Source: Coprococcus sp.
GTDB lineage: Bacteria; Bacillota; Clostridia; Lachnospirales; Lachnospiraceae
Length of the DNA: 64,000 bases
Direction of reading: 5' to 3'
NCBI GenBank assembly: GCA_017935345.1
Contig: JAGBHU010000042.1
Location: 248,001-312,000 of the forward strand
Part shown: positions 54,547 to 63,800 of the stretch, piece after piece
How the letters are laid out: each line of letters opens with the position of its first letter
Position numbering within the stretch: the stretch's first letter is position 1
Position numbers and translations under genes: made by a program
Notes under the pieces: generated by a model
Databases searched by the model: none
What the model saw: only the letters and a program-made list of their open reading frames with translations
Told to the model about the DNA's origin: nothing

Positions 54547-55791
54547 ATGGATGAAAATAATCAATTAGAAAGACCTGTGCCAAAGAAAAACGGAGCAGGA
54601 ATACATATGGATAGGGCGGAAATGAAAAAGCGCCCGGCAACCAGCAGCCGTCCACAGGCAGGCAACCGACCGACAGGCAGTCGCCGCCCACAGGCAGGCA
54701 ACCGACCGACAGGCAGCCGCCCGACAACCAGCAGCCGCCCACAAACAGGCAACAGACCGACAGGCAGCAGCCGCCCGCAGGCAGGCAACCATCGCTCACA
54801 AACAGGCAACCGACCGACAGGCAGCAGCCGCCCGCAGACAGGCAACTCTCGCCCACAAACAGGCAACAGCCGCCCGCAGACAGGCAACTCTCGCCCGGCA
54901 GGCAGCAGCCGCCCACAAACAGGCAGCCACCCGACAGGCAGACCGCCTCAAAATCGTAGAAGAAGGCGTAGGAGGAGAAATCCGATAGCAACATTTGTTC
55001 CGGCACTTATTCTCGGACTTATCATGGCATTTATTGCTTCCGCAATTATAAAAGGAAGTCTTTTAAAGGTTAAAAAGACAAATAATGAGTATGTTCTCGG
55101 TACTACATTTGACATATATAATTATGTAGAACCGGTAAATGATAAGGCATACATAGAATATGATAAGACGGAATTTTCACCAAAAGAAATAGGGACATAT
55201 GAAATAAAATATAAAGTAGTACGGGGAAAGCTGAAAAAACGCCGAAAGATTAAAATATCTGTAATTGATGCGGATATACCATTGATAGAGGGACCTGATG
55301 AGATAAGCTTTATAATTGGCGAGAAGTGCGATTTCAGAGACTATTATCGTGTATCTGATTCCGAACCAAATCTTGTAGAAAAGCTGAAATCCAGTATGGA
55401 TATTGATACATCTGTAACGGGTACCTATAATATTACCCTTCGTGTAACGGACTGGTATAACAATTCTTCTACGAAGGAAATTGTTGTAAAAGTATATGAT
55501 ATAGAGGGGGAAGCAGTGTATGCTGCAAAGGCGGTACGTGCATATAAGATCGCCATGGGTGTTGAAACGGATGCAGCAAATATATATGTATATGCGGCAG
55601 AGGATGGAGATGCAGAACGGTATGTCCTGTTAAACGAATCTTTGTATGAGATAAATGCTGATGGTAAGTGCAGTGAATATACATATGATTTCAGTGATAA
55701 AAGCCAGATAGAGATTTATCAGCAGTTACTGATTGATGTAAAGGAACAAGGCGATATAATTCCTATAGAAGAGGTATACGGTTTCAGATAA
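54547..55791 (+). CDS. Membrane protein with disordered Arg-rich repeat tail
   Basis: 414 aa. Residues 25-135 are low-complexity, built of SRPQTGN, RPTGSS and SRPQAGN-type repeats rich in Arg, Pro, Ser, Gln, Gly and Asn; a run of eight Arg (near 138-146) precedes the single membrane span (about 149-170). By the positive-inside rule the repeat tail is cytoplasmic. Outside are Ig/cadherin-like strands (about 180-325; pattern EIGTYEIKYKV and VTGTYNITLRVTD) and a C-terminal domain. No family is recognised. Ribosome site AAGGAG. It is 13 nt before the clostripain-like gene and likely cotranscribed. Confidence 0.75.
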   Translation: MDENNQLERPVPKKNGAGIHMDRAEMKKRPATSSRPQAGNRPTGSRRPQAGNRPTGSRPTTSSRPQTGNRPTGSSRPQAGNHRSQTGNRPTGSSRPQTGNSRPQTGNSRPQTGNSRPAGSSRPQTGSHPTGRPPQNRRRRRRRRNPIATFVPALILGLIMAFIASAIIKGSLLKVKKTNNEYVLGTTFDIYNYVEPVNDKAYIEYDKTEFSPKEIGTYEIKYKVVRGKLKKRRKIKISVIDADIPLIEGPDEISFIIGEKCDFRDYYRVSDSEPNLVEKLKSSMDIDTSVTGTYNITLRVTDWYNNSSTKEIVVKVYDIEGEAVYAAKAVRAYKIAMGVETDAANIYVYAAEDGDAERYVLLNESLYEINADGKCSEYTYDFSDKSQIEIYQQLLIDVKEQGDIIPIEEVYGFR

Positions 55792-55804
55792 GGGGGAGAA
55801 GGTT

Positions 55805-58288
55805 ATGATATGTCCTAGTTGTAAAAAAGAAATTCAAGATAACACATTTAAGTGTCCGCATTGTGGATTGATTGTAAATGCTGAAGAATACCGTAAGCAG
55901 ATGAATGAATATAATCGTCAAATGGAAGAGTATAACAGGCAAATGGCGGAATATAATCGTCAAATGGCGATTTACAGGCAGCAGATGAATGTACAAAATG
56001 GAAATCATGGCGGCGGGCAGGGTATGATGCCAAACAGCGGTTATAACCAGCCGCAGGGTATGATGCCAAACAGCGGTTATAACCAGCCACAGGGAGCAAT
56101 GCCAAACAGCGGTTACAGCCAGCCAAAAAAGAAAAGCAATGCACTTCTTATTTCAATGTTTTCATTGGCAGGAATCTTGATTATTGCTTCAATTATACTT
56201 GTGGCAGTATTCCTTAATAAGGATAAAAAGCCAATGAAGGAAAAATCAACCACAGAGGCAGCTTCCGGTAAGAGCACAGAAGTGACAACAGAAGGGAAAA
56301 CGACAGAGCCTGCAACAAATGAATATAATGAGGACTATGCTGATTACACGGTTATGATATACATGATAGGTTCTAATCTTGAAAGTGGTGATTTCTATGA
56401 GAACTTTGGATATTATCTTCAGGATGGTGGAAATGCTACATATGATTTGGACCAGATAGCTAAAGCGGATATAGGCGATAATGTAAATGTCATTCTGGAA
56501 ACTGGCGGTACTGATTACTGGGCAAATGACTACGGTATGGAAGGAAACCATGTTCAGCGTTTTGAATTATCAGACCACAAATATATAGAGAAGGAAGACC
56601 TCGGAGATATTTGTATGTGCCATGAAAACGTGTTAGAGGAATTTCTGGTATGGGGCAGGGAAAATTATCCTGCAAATAAATATATAATGATTTATTGGGA
56701 CCATGGATGCGGACTTACAACAGCTTCTTTTGGAAGTGATACAAGTAAGGATGAAAATGATGTACTTCAGATTTCTGATATGACAACAGCCATGAAGAAC
56801 AGTGGTATCTATTTTGATATAACCATATTTAATGCATGTTTGATGGGAAGTCTTGAGATGGCAAGTGAGATAAGCCCATATAGTGAATATATGATTGCAT
56901 CAGAAGAGGTTATTTATACATTTGGCTATTATTATACAGACTGGCTTACCCAGCTTTCTGCCAATCCAAAAATGTCTGCTTATGATTTGGGAACGCTTAT
57001 CATAGATGATTTTGAAGAGCAGTATGACTACTATAATACATATTATAGCAACAGTTATGATAATAGTCATGTTTCAAATTACTATACCTATGAGCTGGCA
57101 TTGATTGATACCTCAGAGACCGTAGAGGTTGTTGATGAGCTTTCCGATATGCTGGAGAGTGCCGATGAGGATTTGTACGATTATAAGCTGACAGATTTCC
57201 TTACTGCAAGAAGTAATTGCGGAGATTTTAGTGGCACATATTCCGCAGATATTATAGAATTTTGTCAGAATTACAAGGCAGATGGGTATGAAGAAGTTAT
57301 TTCGAAGGTGGAGGACAGCATACTCTACATTAAGTCCAATATACCATATGCGAATGGCTTGTCCTTTTACTGTCCGGAGGGAACAGCGGAAGGCTGTTAC
57401 AGTTATTCCTATGACGGAAGAATCAATCTGATGGGAATTAATTATGATGAGGACTGTATAAAATTCTATGATGATGTGCTTAGTGCCTATGCAGGGTATG
57501 CATGCAGTGAAGATATCAGTAAGCTGGGGATGGATTCCTACTATAACGAACAACTGGTATCCGCATATGATGATACATATACAAAATATGCAAGCAGCTC
57601 CGAATATAATCTGGATTATGTCTATGAAAACGGAAAATATATATTGGATTTAGGTGCTGATTTTGACTATGTGAACTTCATGGAGCAGCGAGTGGGGTAT
57701 GATTACACAGAAAATACGGCAGTAGTATTGGGAAGTGATTTTAATGTAGTCAAATGGAATGAAAACGGAAAGGTAGACGTGACATTTCCGGAGCAATGGT
57801 TATGTGTTGACGGACAGATCGTCTGCTATGTCGTTACCGACCATGTAAGCTATGATGATGGTTCTGTAGCAATGACAGGTGTTGTACCGTTTATATTTGT
57901 TGATGATACAAGCAGATTGTACGGAATGATTATTAACTGGGACAGCGAAAACGGTGTGACCGTTAAGGGATATACAGAGATCGATATGGAGACGTTGTCA
58001 TTTGTTGATTCTTATACATATTCTATGTACGAAGGAATGGAAATCAAATTCTGTTATGGTATGGTAGAGCATGACGGAAACCAACTGAAAGAGGAGACGA
58101 CAGAGTTTACTTACCTTGGGGATGTACATAAGTACGATGGTTATGGATTCTCGATTGAATATGCAGATATTGACGAGTTCAGGCCACTTCTTGGGGAATA
58201 TGAAGATACTGCAAAAGGATATTCCTATATGAAGGTATATGATATATTTGGAAATGAGTATACAACTGATTTAGTACCGGAAGAGTAG
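55805..58288 (+). CDS. Clostripain-family (C11) peptidase with zinc ribbon and membrane anchor
   Basis: 827 aa. Order: N-terminal zinc ribbon (CPSCKKEIQDNTFKCPHCG), a heptad Gln/Met coil of EYNRQMx units (about 28-62), three PNSGYNQPQG-type repeats (about 75-107), a membrane span (about 114-136), Thr/Ser/Lys-rich linker, then the extracellular C11 domain (from YTVMIYMIGSNLESGD near 178). The catalytic His is in IYWDHGCG and the Cys in FNACLMGSLEMA. C11 enzymes cut after Arg or Lys. A beta-rich C-terminal region follows. Together with the neighbour it may monitor the outer surface. Confidence 0.85.
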   Translation: MICPSCKKEIQDNTFKCPHCGLIVNAEEYRKQMNEYNRQMEEYNRQMAEYNRQMAIYRQQMNVQNGNHGGGQGMMPNSGYNQPQGMMPNSGYNQPQGAMPNSGYSQPKKKSNALLISMFSLAGILIIASIILVAVFLNKDKKPMKEKSTTEAASGKSTEVTTEGKTTEPATNEYNEDYADYTVMIYMIGSNLESGDFYENFGYYLQDGGNATYDLDQIAKADIGDNVNVILETGGTDYWANDYGMEGNHVQRFELSDHKYIEKEDLGDICMCHENVLEEFLVWGRENYPANKYIMIYWDHGCGLTTASFGSDTSKDENDVLQISDMTTAMKNSGIYFDITIFNACLMGSLEMASEISPYSEYMIASEEVIYTFGYYYTDWLTQLSANPKMSAYDLGTLIIDDFEEQYDYYNTYYSNSYDNSHVSNYYTYELALIDTSETVEVVDELSDMLESADEDLYDYKLTDFLTARSNCGDFSGTYSADIIEFCQNYKADGYEEVISKVEDSILYIKSNIPYANGLSFYCPEGTAEGCYSYSYDGRINLMGINYDEDCIKFYDDVLSAYAGYACSEDISKLGMDSYYNEQLVSAYDDTYTKYASSSEYNLDYVYENGKYILDLGADFDYVNFMEQRVGYDYTENTAVVLGSDFNVVKWNENGKVDVTFPEQWLCVDGQIVCYVVTDHVSYDDGSVAMTGVVPFIFVDDTSRLYGMIINWDSENGVTVKGYTEIDMETLSFVDSYTYSMYEGMEIKFCYGMVEHDGNQLKEETTEFTYLGDVHKYDGYGFSIEYADIDEFRPLLGEYEDTAKGYSYMKVYDIFGNEYTTDLVPEE

Positions 58289-58308
58289 AAATCGCTGGGA
58301 GGTAAAAA

Positions 58309-59004
58309 GTGAACAATACGGAGATTTTTTTGGATAAATATAAACAACTGGAAAATGCGGCTTTAAATGAATACAGATTTCCGCCTGATGGTTCAGCCGT
58401 TGCAAAGCTGGAAAAGAGAAGTGAGTTTAAGGATATTAGATATGAGCTGAACTATTGCAGAGAGGTACGGAATCTGTTACAGCATAATCAGCGTCTTGAC
58501 GAGGAATTTCCTGTTGAGCCGAGTCCGAAAATGATAGAGTTACTTGAGATGGTTATAGACAGAATAAAAAATCCTGTCAGATGTAGTGATGTAGGAATTC
58601 CATATAGTCAGTTACTTTGGCGTGCTCCTGATGATTTGGTAATGCCTACCATCAGAATTATGAATGACAGGAATATTTCCCATGTACCTATTTTAGATGG
58701 AAGGCGTGTTGTGGGAGATTTTAGTGATAATTGTGTATTTCCGTTTCTTCTTGGTGATGCTGGAGTCAGCCTGGATGAAAAAACAAGATTTCGTGATTTA
58801 AGCCGTTATCTTGATTTGAATTCTCATCCGTCTGAGGTATTTCAGTTTGTAGCGGCAGACACGAAACTGTCGCATGTAGAGAAGCTCTATGAAGAAGCCC
58901 GCAACAAACACGAGAGAATCGGACTGGTATTCCTGACAGAAACAGGAAGACCGGACGAACGACTTTTGGGTGTTCTTACGGCATGGCTAATTGTGGGGAA
59001 ATAA
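58309..59004 (+). CDS. CBS-domain protein
   Basis: 231 aa from GTG 58309 (GGGAGG 8 nt upstream). The N-terminal half (1-85) is helical; the C-terminal part resembles a CBS pair, with the pattern PTIRIMNDRNISHVPILDGR near 116-135 and GLVFLTETGRPDERLLGVLT near 205-225. CBS modules often bind adenine nucleotides. It follows the peptidase gene by 20 nt and ends at a terminator, so these three genes form one transcription unit (inference). Confidence 0.75.
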   Translation: MNNTEIFLDKYKQLENAALNEYRFPPDGSAVAKLEKRSEFKDIRYELNYCREVRNLLQHNQRLDEEFPVEPSPKMIELLEMVIDRIKNPVRCSDVGIPYSQLLWRAPDDLVMPTIRIMNDRNISHVPILDGRRVVGDFSDNCVFPFLLGDAGVSLDEKTRFRDLSRYLDLNSHPSEVFQFVAADTKLSHVEKLYEEARNKHERIGLVFLTETGRPDERLLGVLTAWLIVGK

Positions 59005-59006
59005 AT

Positions 59007-59031
59007 AGCGAGAGGCTAAAAGCCTCTCGCT
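59007..59031. terminator. Bidirectional terminator after the CBS gene
   Basis: AGCGAGAGGCT and AGCCTCTCGCT around a short AAA loop, with TGTTTTAT on the right; also 3 bp from the stop of the convergent minus gene. Confidence 0.9.
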
Positions 59032-59034
59032 GTT

Positions 59035-60291
59035 TTATGATAGCGGCGGTTTTCTCAAATGCTCATCCAACTCTGATTGGTCGATGACTTTTGTCTTTGT
59101 TCGTTTAATCTTTTCTTTTTTCTTATTCTTATTTCTTTTATGAATGTTTTTAATGAGAAGAACAATAAGAATAAGGATAACACCAATGCTTATCAGTACA
59201 ACGGATACGCCATATTTATCAAATATTTTATCAATGAAATTGTAGTTGCTCTTTTGCCATATATCACTATTTTCCAGTTCGGACTGTATCTTAGCAAGTG
59301 AGAATTCCGTTCCTTTGCATTCAGGAACGCCTGGAAGCCATGAATCAGATACTTTCAGCGGTTTTGCCATACCTGAAGCTTTCTCGGAGGTAATATTAAA
59401 ATAGTCATAGGTAAGAACATCTTTACCTGTTGTTGTTTCCGGGTCATCAAAGGCCAGGTCTATCAGATACCATTCGCCGGATATGTAGATTTGATTCCAT
59501 GCTTCGGTAGTCTTTTTGTTACCATCCTCGTTTTCCACATCGTTTCCTTCTACATATATACAAGGGATATTCAAATAATCCATAACGGCTTTAAATGCCT
59601 TTGCATATCCAAATGATACGGCACTTTTGTATTTGGAATTAAAGATTCCGTCTGCCGTAAATGCCCAGACATTTTCCGTATTCATTTCGGTTACGTCTGT
59701 CTTATAATATACATCTTCAATAATAGCATTATGTACAAGATAGGCCTTAATATAGTCAGGAAGTGCAGCCTCTATGGAAGTTCCGTAATTACCGATGGTA
59801 ATCTCCATATTGTTTTTTGCAACCTGTCTGGAGGTTCCATTTGCATATATATCATAGCATTTGATGGTAACAAGATAATATGTAAGTCCTGATTCTGAAG
59901 TACTTGATTCATAAATATGGTCAGCAGACATCCAAAAGTATTCAGGATGGTCAGCTAAAACTGCTTTTACAACCTTATCAAGACCGGTAGCGCCGATAAC
60001 ATCCCAATCTTTCTTTGAAACGGAAAGCGAAAATGCAGCATAATAGCCATCGTCCTGATATTCGCCATTTGTAGTTGAATTGTGGAAGTTATAAGCAGCC
60101 TGATTAATCTGCTCATACACATTGCGGTAGGCATCATTATCAAATCTGTCATAGTAGTAGGTTTTTGCATCTATGGTTTCGGTTTCTTTCGTCTCCGATG
60201 CAGATGGCTCTGCCGATGCAGCAAATGACAGCGTGCTGCATGAAAGCAGTAAAAGCATTGTTAAAATTAATAAAAGTATCCGTCTTTTCAT
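59035..60291 (-). CDS. Transglutaminase-fold protein lacking catalytic Cys and His
   Basis: 418 aa from ATG 60291 (an in-frame GTG at 60303 overlaps the ribosome site). Signal sequence (1-25) with a lipobox-like LLSC, an extracellular domain, and a C-terminal membrane span (about 346-366) followed by a Lys-rich cytoplasmic tail. Residues about 220-290 match the transglutaminase core: KSAVSFGYAKAF stands for K-x-G-VCxGYA, with Ser226 in place of Cys, and TEAWNQI stands for HAWN, with Glu263 in place of His; the third Asp (YLIDLAFDDP) is kept. So it should bind rather than cleave or crosslink. Target unknown. Confidence 0.75.
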   Translation of the reverse strand: MKRRILLLILTMLLLLSCSTLSFAASAEPSASETKETETIDAKTYYYDRFDNDAYRNVYEQINQAAYNFHNSTTNGEYQDDGYYAAFSLSVSKKDWDVIGATGLDKVVKAVLADHPEYFWMSADHIYESSTSESGLTYYLVTIKCYDIYANGTSRQVAKNNMEITIGNYGTSIEAALPDYIKAYLVHNAIIEDVYYKTDVTEMNTENVWAFTADGIFNSKYKSAVSFGYAKAFKAVMDYLNIPCIYVEGNDVENEDGNKKTTEAWNQIYISGEWYLIDLAFDDPETTTGKDVLTYDYFNITSEKASGMAKPLKVSDSWLPGVPECKGTEFSLAKIQSELENSDIWQKSNYNFIDKIFDKYGVSVVLISIGVILILIVLLIKNIHKRNKNKKKEKIKRTKTKVIDQSELDEHLRKPPLS

Positions 60292-60498
60292 CGTATTAGA
60301 CACCCCTTTTTCCCCTTAATCAATTATGTATATTAGAGCAAAAAAACTATATGCATCTATCATAACATAGTACATATAATTGTGCCAGTAAAATTATGTA
60401 TAAATAGTAATGAATTGGCAATATTTGAAGGTTAAGTTTAAAAACAGATGTTATCATTGCATAATTGTGATATGATACAAAACAAAGGAGGCGTGAAT

Positions 60499-60678
60499 AT
60501 GGCTGCCACAAGTTGTGATTTGTGTGCTCATTATGTATATGATGAGGAAGAGGATTTTTATGAATGTCTTGTAAATATGGACGAAGACGATTATGCAAGA
60601 TTTATTACAAGTGCATATGAAAGCTGCCCGTATTTCCAATTAGACGATGAGTATAAAATAGTAAGAAAGCAGATGTAA
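60499..60678 (+). CDS. Small four-Cys protein, DUF6472-like
   Basis: 59 aa from ATG 60499 (AAAGGAGG 8-9 nt upstream). Four cysteines (6, 9, 23, 43) in SCDLCAHYVYDEE, FYECLV and SCPYF, very acidic in the middle, ending DEYKIVRKQM. This matches the DUF6472 family of short Clostridia proteins, probably a zinc-binding fold; function unknown. Confidence 0.8.
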   Translation: MAATSCDLCAHYVYDEEEDFYECLVNMDEDDYARFITSAYESCPYFQLDDEYKIVRKQM

Positions 60679-60817
60679 AGAGTTTGTTATCGCTTTATCG
60701 TACAGTGTTGAATTTTGTTTTACAATTTTGGTTGCCCGAGTCGTTGACATACTACTTTCATAGGTGGTAAAATATACTTATTAATTATGTAGAATATGAT
60801 AAACAGGGGGCACTATA

Positions 60818-61057
60818 ATGCAGATAACAGAAATGAAAGCTAAGGTTAATACAATGGAGGATATCAAGACATTTGTATCTTACCTTAATCAGTTCCCAAA
60901 TGATGTAGATGTTTCTTCGGCACAGTATGTTGTGGACGGTAAGTCTATTTTGGGAGTATTCAGTCTGGATTTGGAAAAGCCGCTTACGGTGAAGTTCCAT
61001 GGTGAAATTCCGGCAGAGCTTGAAGAGAAGTTAGCTCAATTTAAGGTTACTGAATAA
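60818..61057 (+). CDS. HPr-like domain protein without the active-site His
   Basis: 79 aa. The stretch VDVSSAQYVVDGKSILGVFS with LDLEKPLTV matches the second half of HPr (which there carries Ser46 and KSIMG), but the phospho-accepting His15 region (GLHARPA in HPr) is absent; the first 25 residues differ. Such proteins are common in Lachnospiraceae and cannot serve as a PTS phosphocarrier; the Ser in GKSILG is kept. GGGGG precedes the ATG. Confidence 0.75.
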   Translation: MQITEMKAKVNTMEDIKTFVSYLNQFPNDVDVSSAQYVVDGKSILGVFSLDLEKPLTVKFHGEIPAELEEKLAQFKVTE

Positions 61058-61070
61058 AGGAACCGGTAGT

Positions 61071-61108
61071 AAAAAGCCATAACAAAAAAAGGTTTGTTAT
61101 GGCTTTTT
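61071..61108 (+). terminator. Terminator of the HPr-like gene
   Basis: AAAAAGCCATAACA pairs with TGTTATGGCTTTTT, with an A-rich loop and T-tract. Confidence 0.9.
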
Positions 61109-61173
61109 GTTATGATACATCCGAAGGGAGCTGCCAGCGGCAGACCCTGCAGGTCTTATCAGGGGTGATTTGA

Positions 61174-61938
61174 ATGGTTTACGAAAAAGAATCAGGTTTA
61201 GAATATCATATAAAAACAAACCGCGACATGATAGGAGAATATGTTATACTTCCCGGAGATCCTAAGCGGTGTGAGAAGATAGCCGCATATTTGGAGGATG
61301 CCCGTTTGGTTGCTGATAACAGGGAATTTGTGACATATACCGGTCTGTTGAATGGAGTAAAGGTAAGTGTGACTTCTACGGGTATAGGCGGTCCGTCGGC
61401 GGCTATTGCCTTGGAAGAACTGGTACATTGTGGTGCACATACGTTTATCAGAGTTGGAACATGCGGCGGTATACAGACAGAGATTATGGGTGGAGATATT
61501 GTTATTGCTACCGGAGCTGTCCGTATGGAAGGAACATCAAAGGAGTATGCACCGATTGAATATCCTGCCGTAGCGAATCTTGATATTGTAAATGCATTAT
61601 GTGACAGTGCAAAATCAATGAAATTGAATTATCATACGGGAGTTGTTCAAAGCAAGGATTCTTTCTATGGACAACATTCGCCCCAGTCAAAACCGGTAGG
61701 TTATGAATTGGCAAATAAATGGGATGCGTGGAAACGTTTAGGTTGTCTGGCTTCAGAAATGGAGTCGGCGGCATTATTTATTGTAGGTGCCTCTTTACAG
61801 GTAAGAGTCGGGGCCTGTTATCTGGTGGTTGGAAATCAGGAACGGAAGGCGGCAGGTCTTCATAATCCGGAAGCACATGATACGGACCTTGCAGTAAAGT
61901 TGGCAGTGGAAGCTATGAAAAAGCTGATAAAGAATTGA
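61174..61938 (+). CDS. udp: Uridine phosphorylase
   Basis: Splits uridine with phosphate to uracil and ribose-1-phosphate in pyrimidine salvage. 254 aa of the PNP/UDP family type [10 protein letters not shown] near 25-33, GTCGGIQ near 96-102, the uridine-specific Gln/Arg-type loop QSKPVGYEL near 170 and the catalytic [10 protein letters not shown] near 193-202. Ribosome site GGGG. Independent gene with terminator. Confidence 0.9.
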   Translation: MVYEKESGLEYHIKTNRDMIGEYVILPGDPKRCEKIAAYLEDARLVADNREFVTYTGLLNGVKVSVTSTGIGGPSAAIALEELVHCGAHTFIRVGTCGGIQTEIMGGDIVIATGAVRMEGTSKEYAPIEYPAVANLDIVNALCDSAKSMKLNYHTGVVQSKDSFYGQHSPQSKPVGYELANKWDAWKRLGCLASEMESAALFIVGASLQVRVGACYLVVGNQERKAAGLHNPEAHDTDLAVKLAVEAMKKLIKN

Positions 61939-61940
61939 AA

Positions 61941-61963
61941 AAGGAGCTCTATAGCTCCTTTTT
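61941..61963 (+). terminator. Terminator of udp
   Basis: AAGGAGCT/AGCTCCTT short hairpin with TTTTT, 3 nt after the stop. Confidence 0.9.
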
Positions 61964-62006
61964 GTTGTCAGGAATCCAAAGACCTGCCGGCAGATATTGT
62001 GAATTC

Positions 62007-62573
62007 CTAGAATTTGAATACTTTTCCTATTTCAGGTGTGTATTTTTCTATATAATCAAGAATTTCGGTTGCGTTATTCATAACAATATATATTTCATTT
62101 GTTGCACTGCTCATAAAGCCTTGGTCAGCAGTCTCCTTCATCATATTGAGCAGCTCATTAAAAAATCCGTTTATGTTGAATATTACGATTGCTTTACCGT
62201 GACGGCCTAATTGCTTGAGCGTAAGAATTTCAAAGAATTCTTCATATGTTCCGACACCGCCGGGTACCATAATAAAAGCATCGGAGTTGTCTTCCATAAT
62301 TTGTTTTCGTTCTCTCATGGTATTTGTTTTTATAAGCTCCATGTCGCCTTCGTATAAGATTCCGTCTACGTCAAAAAAAGATGGAGTAACACCTATAATG
62401 TGTCCGTTTTTTGAAGAAACGCCTCTGGCAACAGCGCCCATTAAGCCCTGACCGCCTGCACCAAAAACAAGTGTATGTTTCCTCTCTGCCATTAAGGCAC
62501 CAAGCTGTTCTACAGCATATATATAGGATTTATCTATATCATTGCTTGAAGCTCCATACACGCATATATTCAT
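62007..62573 (-). CDS. LOG-family protein (TIGR00730; nucleoside-monophosphate phosphoribohydrolase type)
   Basis: 188 aa with the LOG hallmark PGGVGTYEEFFE near 101-112 and the upstream MRERKQIM motif near 86-93. LOG enzymes remove ribose-5-phosphate from cytokinin-type or other nucleoside monophosphates; in bacteria the true substrate is mostly unknown. ATG 62573 (MNICVYGAS) was preferred over ATG 62585, whose GGGAG would touch the codon. Confidence 0.88.
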   Translation of the reverse strand: MNICVYGASSNDIDKSYIYAVEQLGALMAERKHTLVFGAGGQGLMGAVARGVSSKNGHIIGVTPSFFDVDGILYEGDMELIKTNTMRERKQIMEDNSDAFIMVPGGVGTYEEFFEILTLKQLGRHGKAIVIFNINGFFNELLNMMKETADQGFMSSATNEIYIVMNNATEILDYIEKYTPEIGKVFKF

Positions 62574-62603
62574 GTTTTCTATCATCTCCCTTCACGGTAA
62601 CAG

Positions 62604-62630
62604 ATAAAGCGGGTGGTTTACCCGCTTTAT
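62604..62630 (-). terminator. Hairpin after the BtrH-like gene
   Basis: ATAAAGCGGGT and ACCCGCTTTAT around a 5-nt loop on the minus strand between two genes. Confidence 0.7.
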
Positions 62631-62704
62631 TCCTGTTTACTATTTTATATCGGTGAAGCATTCTTAAATGCCTGCGAAATATTCATAATTATAATAAGCA
62701 AATT

Positions 62705-63751
62705 TTATAAAAGTTCTACTACTTTGTTCAGAACATCGATTTCTTTTGTCTTTGCACCCATGATATATTTCTCAAATCTGTCGAGGCAATCAATATTACC
62801 GGTAATTGAGCATTTAATCAAAAGGTTTCTGGCTGTAAGCATATTGTTTACAACCTCCATATAGGAATCCAGTATTTCATGGTTATACTCCATGTAACCC
62901 TTTTCCATCAGGTATTTCAGTCTTTCCATCATAAGAACCTTATGGTCATATGCAATATGAAGTGCCCTGATATCAAAATCAGGATCATCGCCTGACAGCT
63001 GAATGCCTATCTGCTTCAGTACGGCATCGTATACGTTAACACCAAAAATAGTATCGGTAAAACGATTTCTCATCATACGGAAATGATTTTTTGTATCTTT
63101 TGCTTCAAGGTACTCAATAAGAGTGTCTTTTATATACTTTTTGTCAATTTCATAGTAGGTTTCTGATGTGTTTTTCTGTATTACATATAAACCACGACGT
63201 CCCTTGTAGTCATCCTTAAACATGTGATCTTCAGGAGCCGTAATAATTTCATAGCCTCTCTTAACATCCTCAAATGAAACGGTGCTGTAGGAATAATGCT
63301 CACCGAAGGTAAAATCTCCGACATGGAATACTTCCGCATCCTTGTCATATCCGAATATAAACAGCTCATGCGGGAATTTATAATCGGCACCTGAATCACA
63401 GAGAATCTTTGCTTCATCAAATACACCGTATACATATCCGCCGAGGTCAATCGTTTTTGTAATAAAAGTGATGATATCTCCACAGTAGCTCTCAACCTGT
63501 TCTTTTGTCATAAGCGAGAATAAAAGATAAGGACATTCCTTCAGAGAGCTGCTTCCCGGCATCATATCTGCAAGGAGCATTTCATCTCCCGTGAAAATTT
63601 CTTCTATATTGTAGCATCTTAATTGTATGTAATTACTATAAATCCAGTTTTTAGCCTTTTCGTCATCCCCAATAATTGAAAATAAAGTTGCATGCCATTG
63701 CCATGATGTAATAATTGGGTAGCTAACCGGCAATATTTTCTGATTGCTCAT
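62705..63751 (-). CDS. BtrH-like / C39-like protein next to an acyl carrier protein
   Basis: 348 aa. I recognise the type, not a proven function. Residues about 95-180 contain LGGYVYGVFDEAK and PHELFIFGYDKDAEVFHVGD, the pattern of a papain/C39-like domain seen in BtrH-type acyltransferases and in biosynthetic clusters with carrier proteins, which take an acyl group from an ACP. The C-terminal half (about 240-345) is helical. A canonical catalytic Cys is not obvious. The gene sits 49 nt after an ACP gene on the same strand, which supports a carrier-protein role. Confidence 0.55.
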   Translation of the reverse strand: MSNQKILPVSYPIITSWQWHATLFSIIGDDEKAKNWIYSNYIQLRCYNIEEIFTGDEMLLADMMPGSSSLKECPYLLFSLMTKEQVESYCGDIITFITKTIDLGGYVYGVFDEAKILCDSGADYKFPHELFIFGYDKDAEVFHVGDFTFGEHYSYSTVSFEDVKRGYEIITAPEDHMFKDDYKGRRGLYVIQKNTSETYYEIDKKYIKDTLIEYLEAKDTKNHFRMMRNRFTDTIFGVNVYDAVLKQIGIQLSGDDPDFDIRALHIAYDHKVLMMERLKYLMEKGYMEYNHEILDSYMEVVNNMLTARNLLIKCSITGNIDCLDRFEKYIMGAKTKEIDVLNKVVELL

Positions 63752-63800
63752 TCTTATACCTCCTAAATATCGTAATTTTGCTGCGAGTACAGGCAGAAAT

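Noticed and set aside
54545-55006. Gly/Cys-rich minus-strand frame of 153 codons
   Set aside because: Reverse reading of the Arg/Pro/Gln repeat of the membrane protein; no ribosome site.
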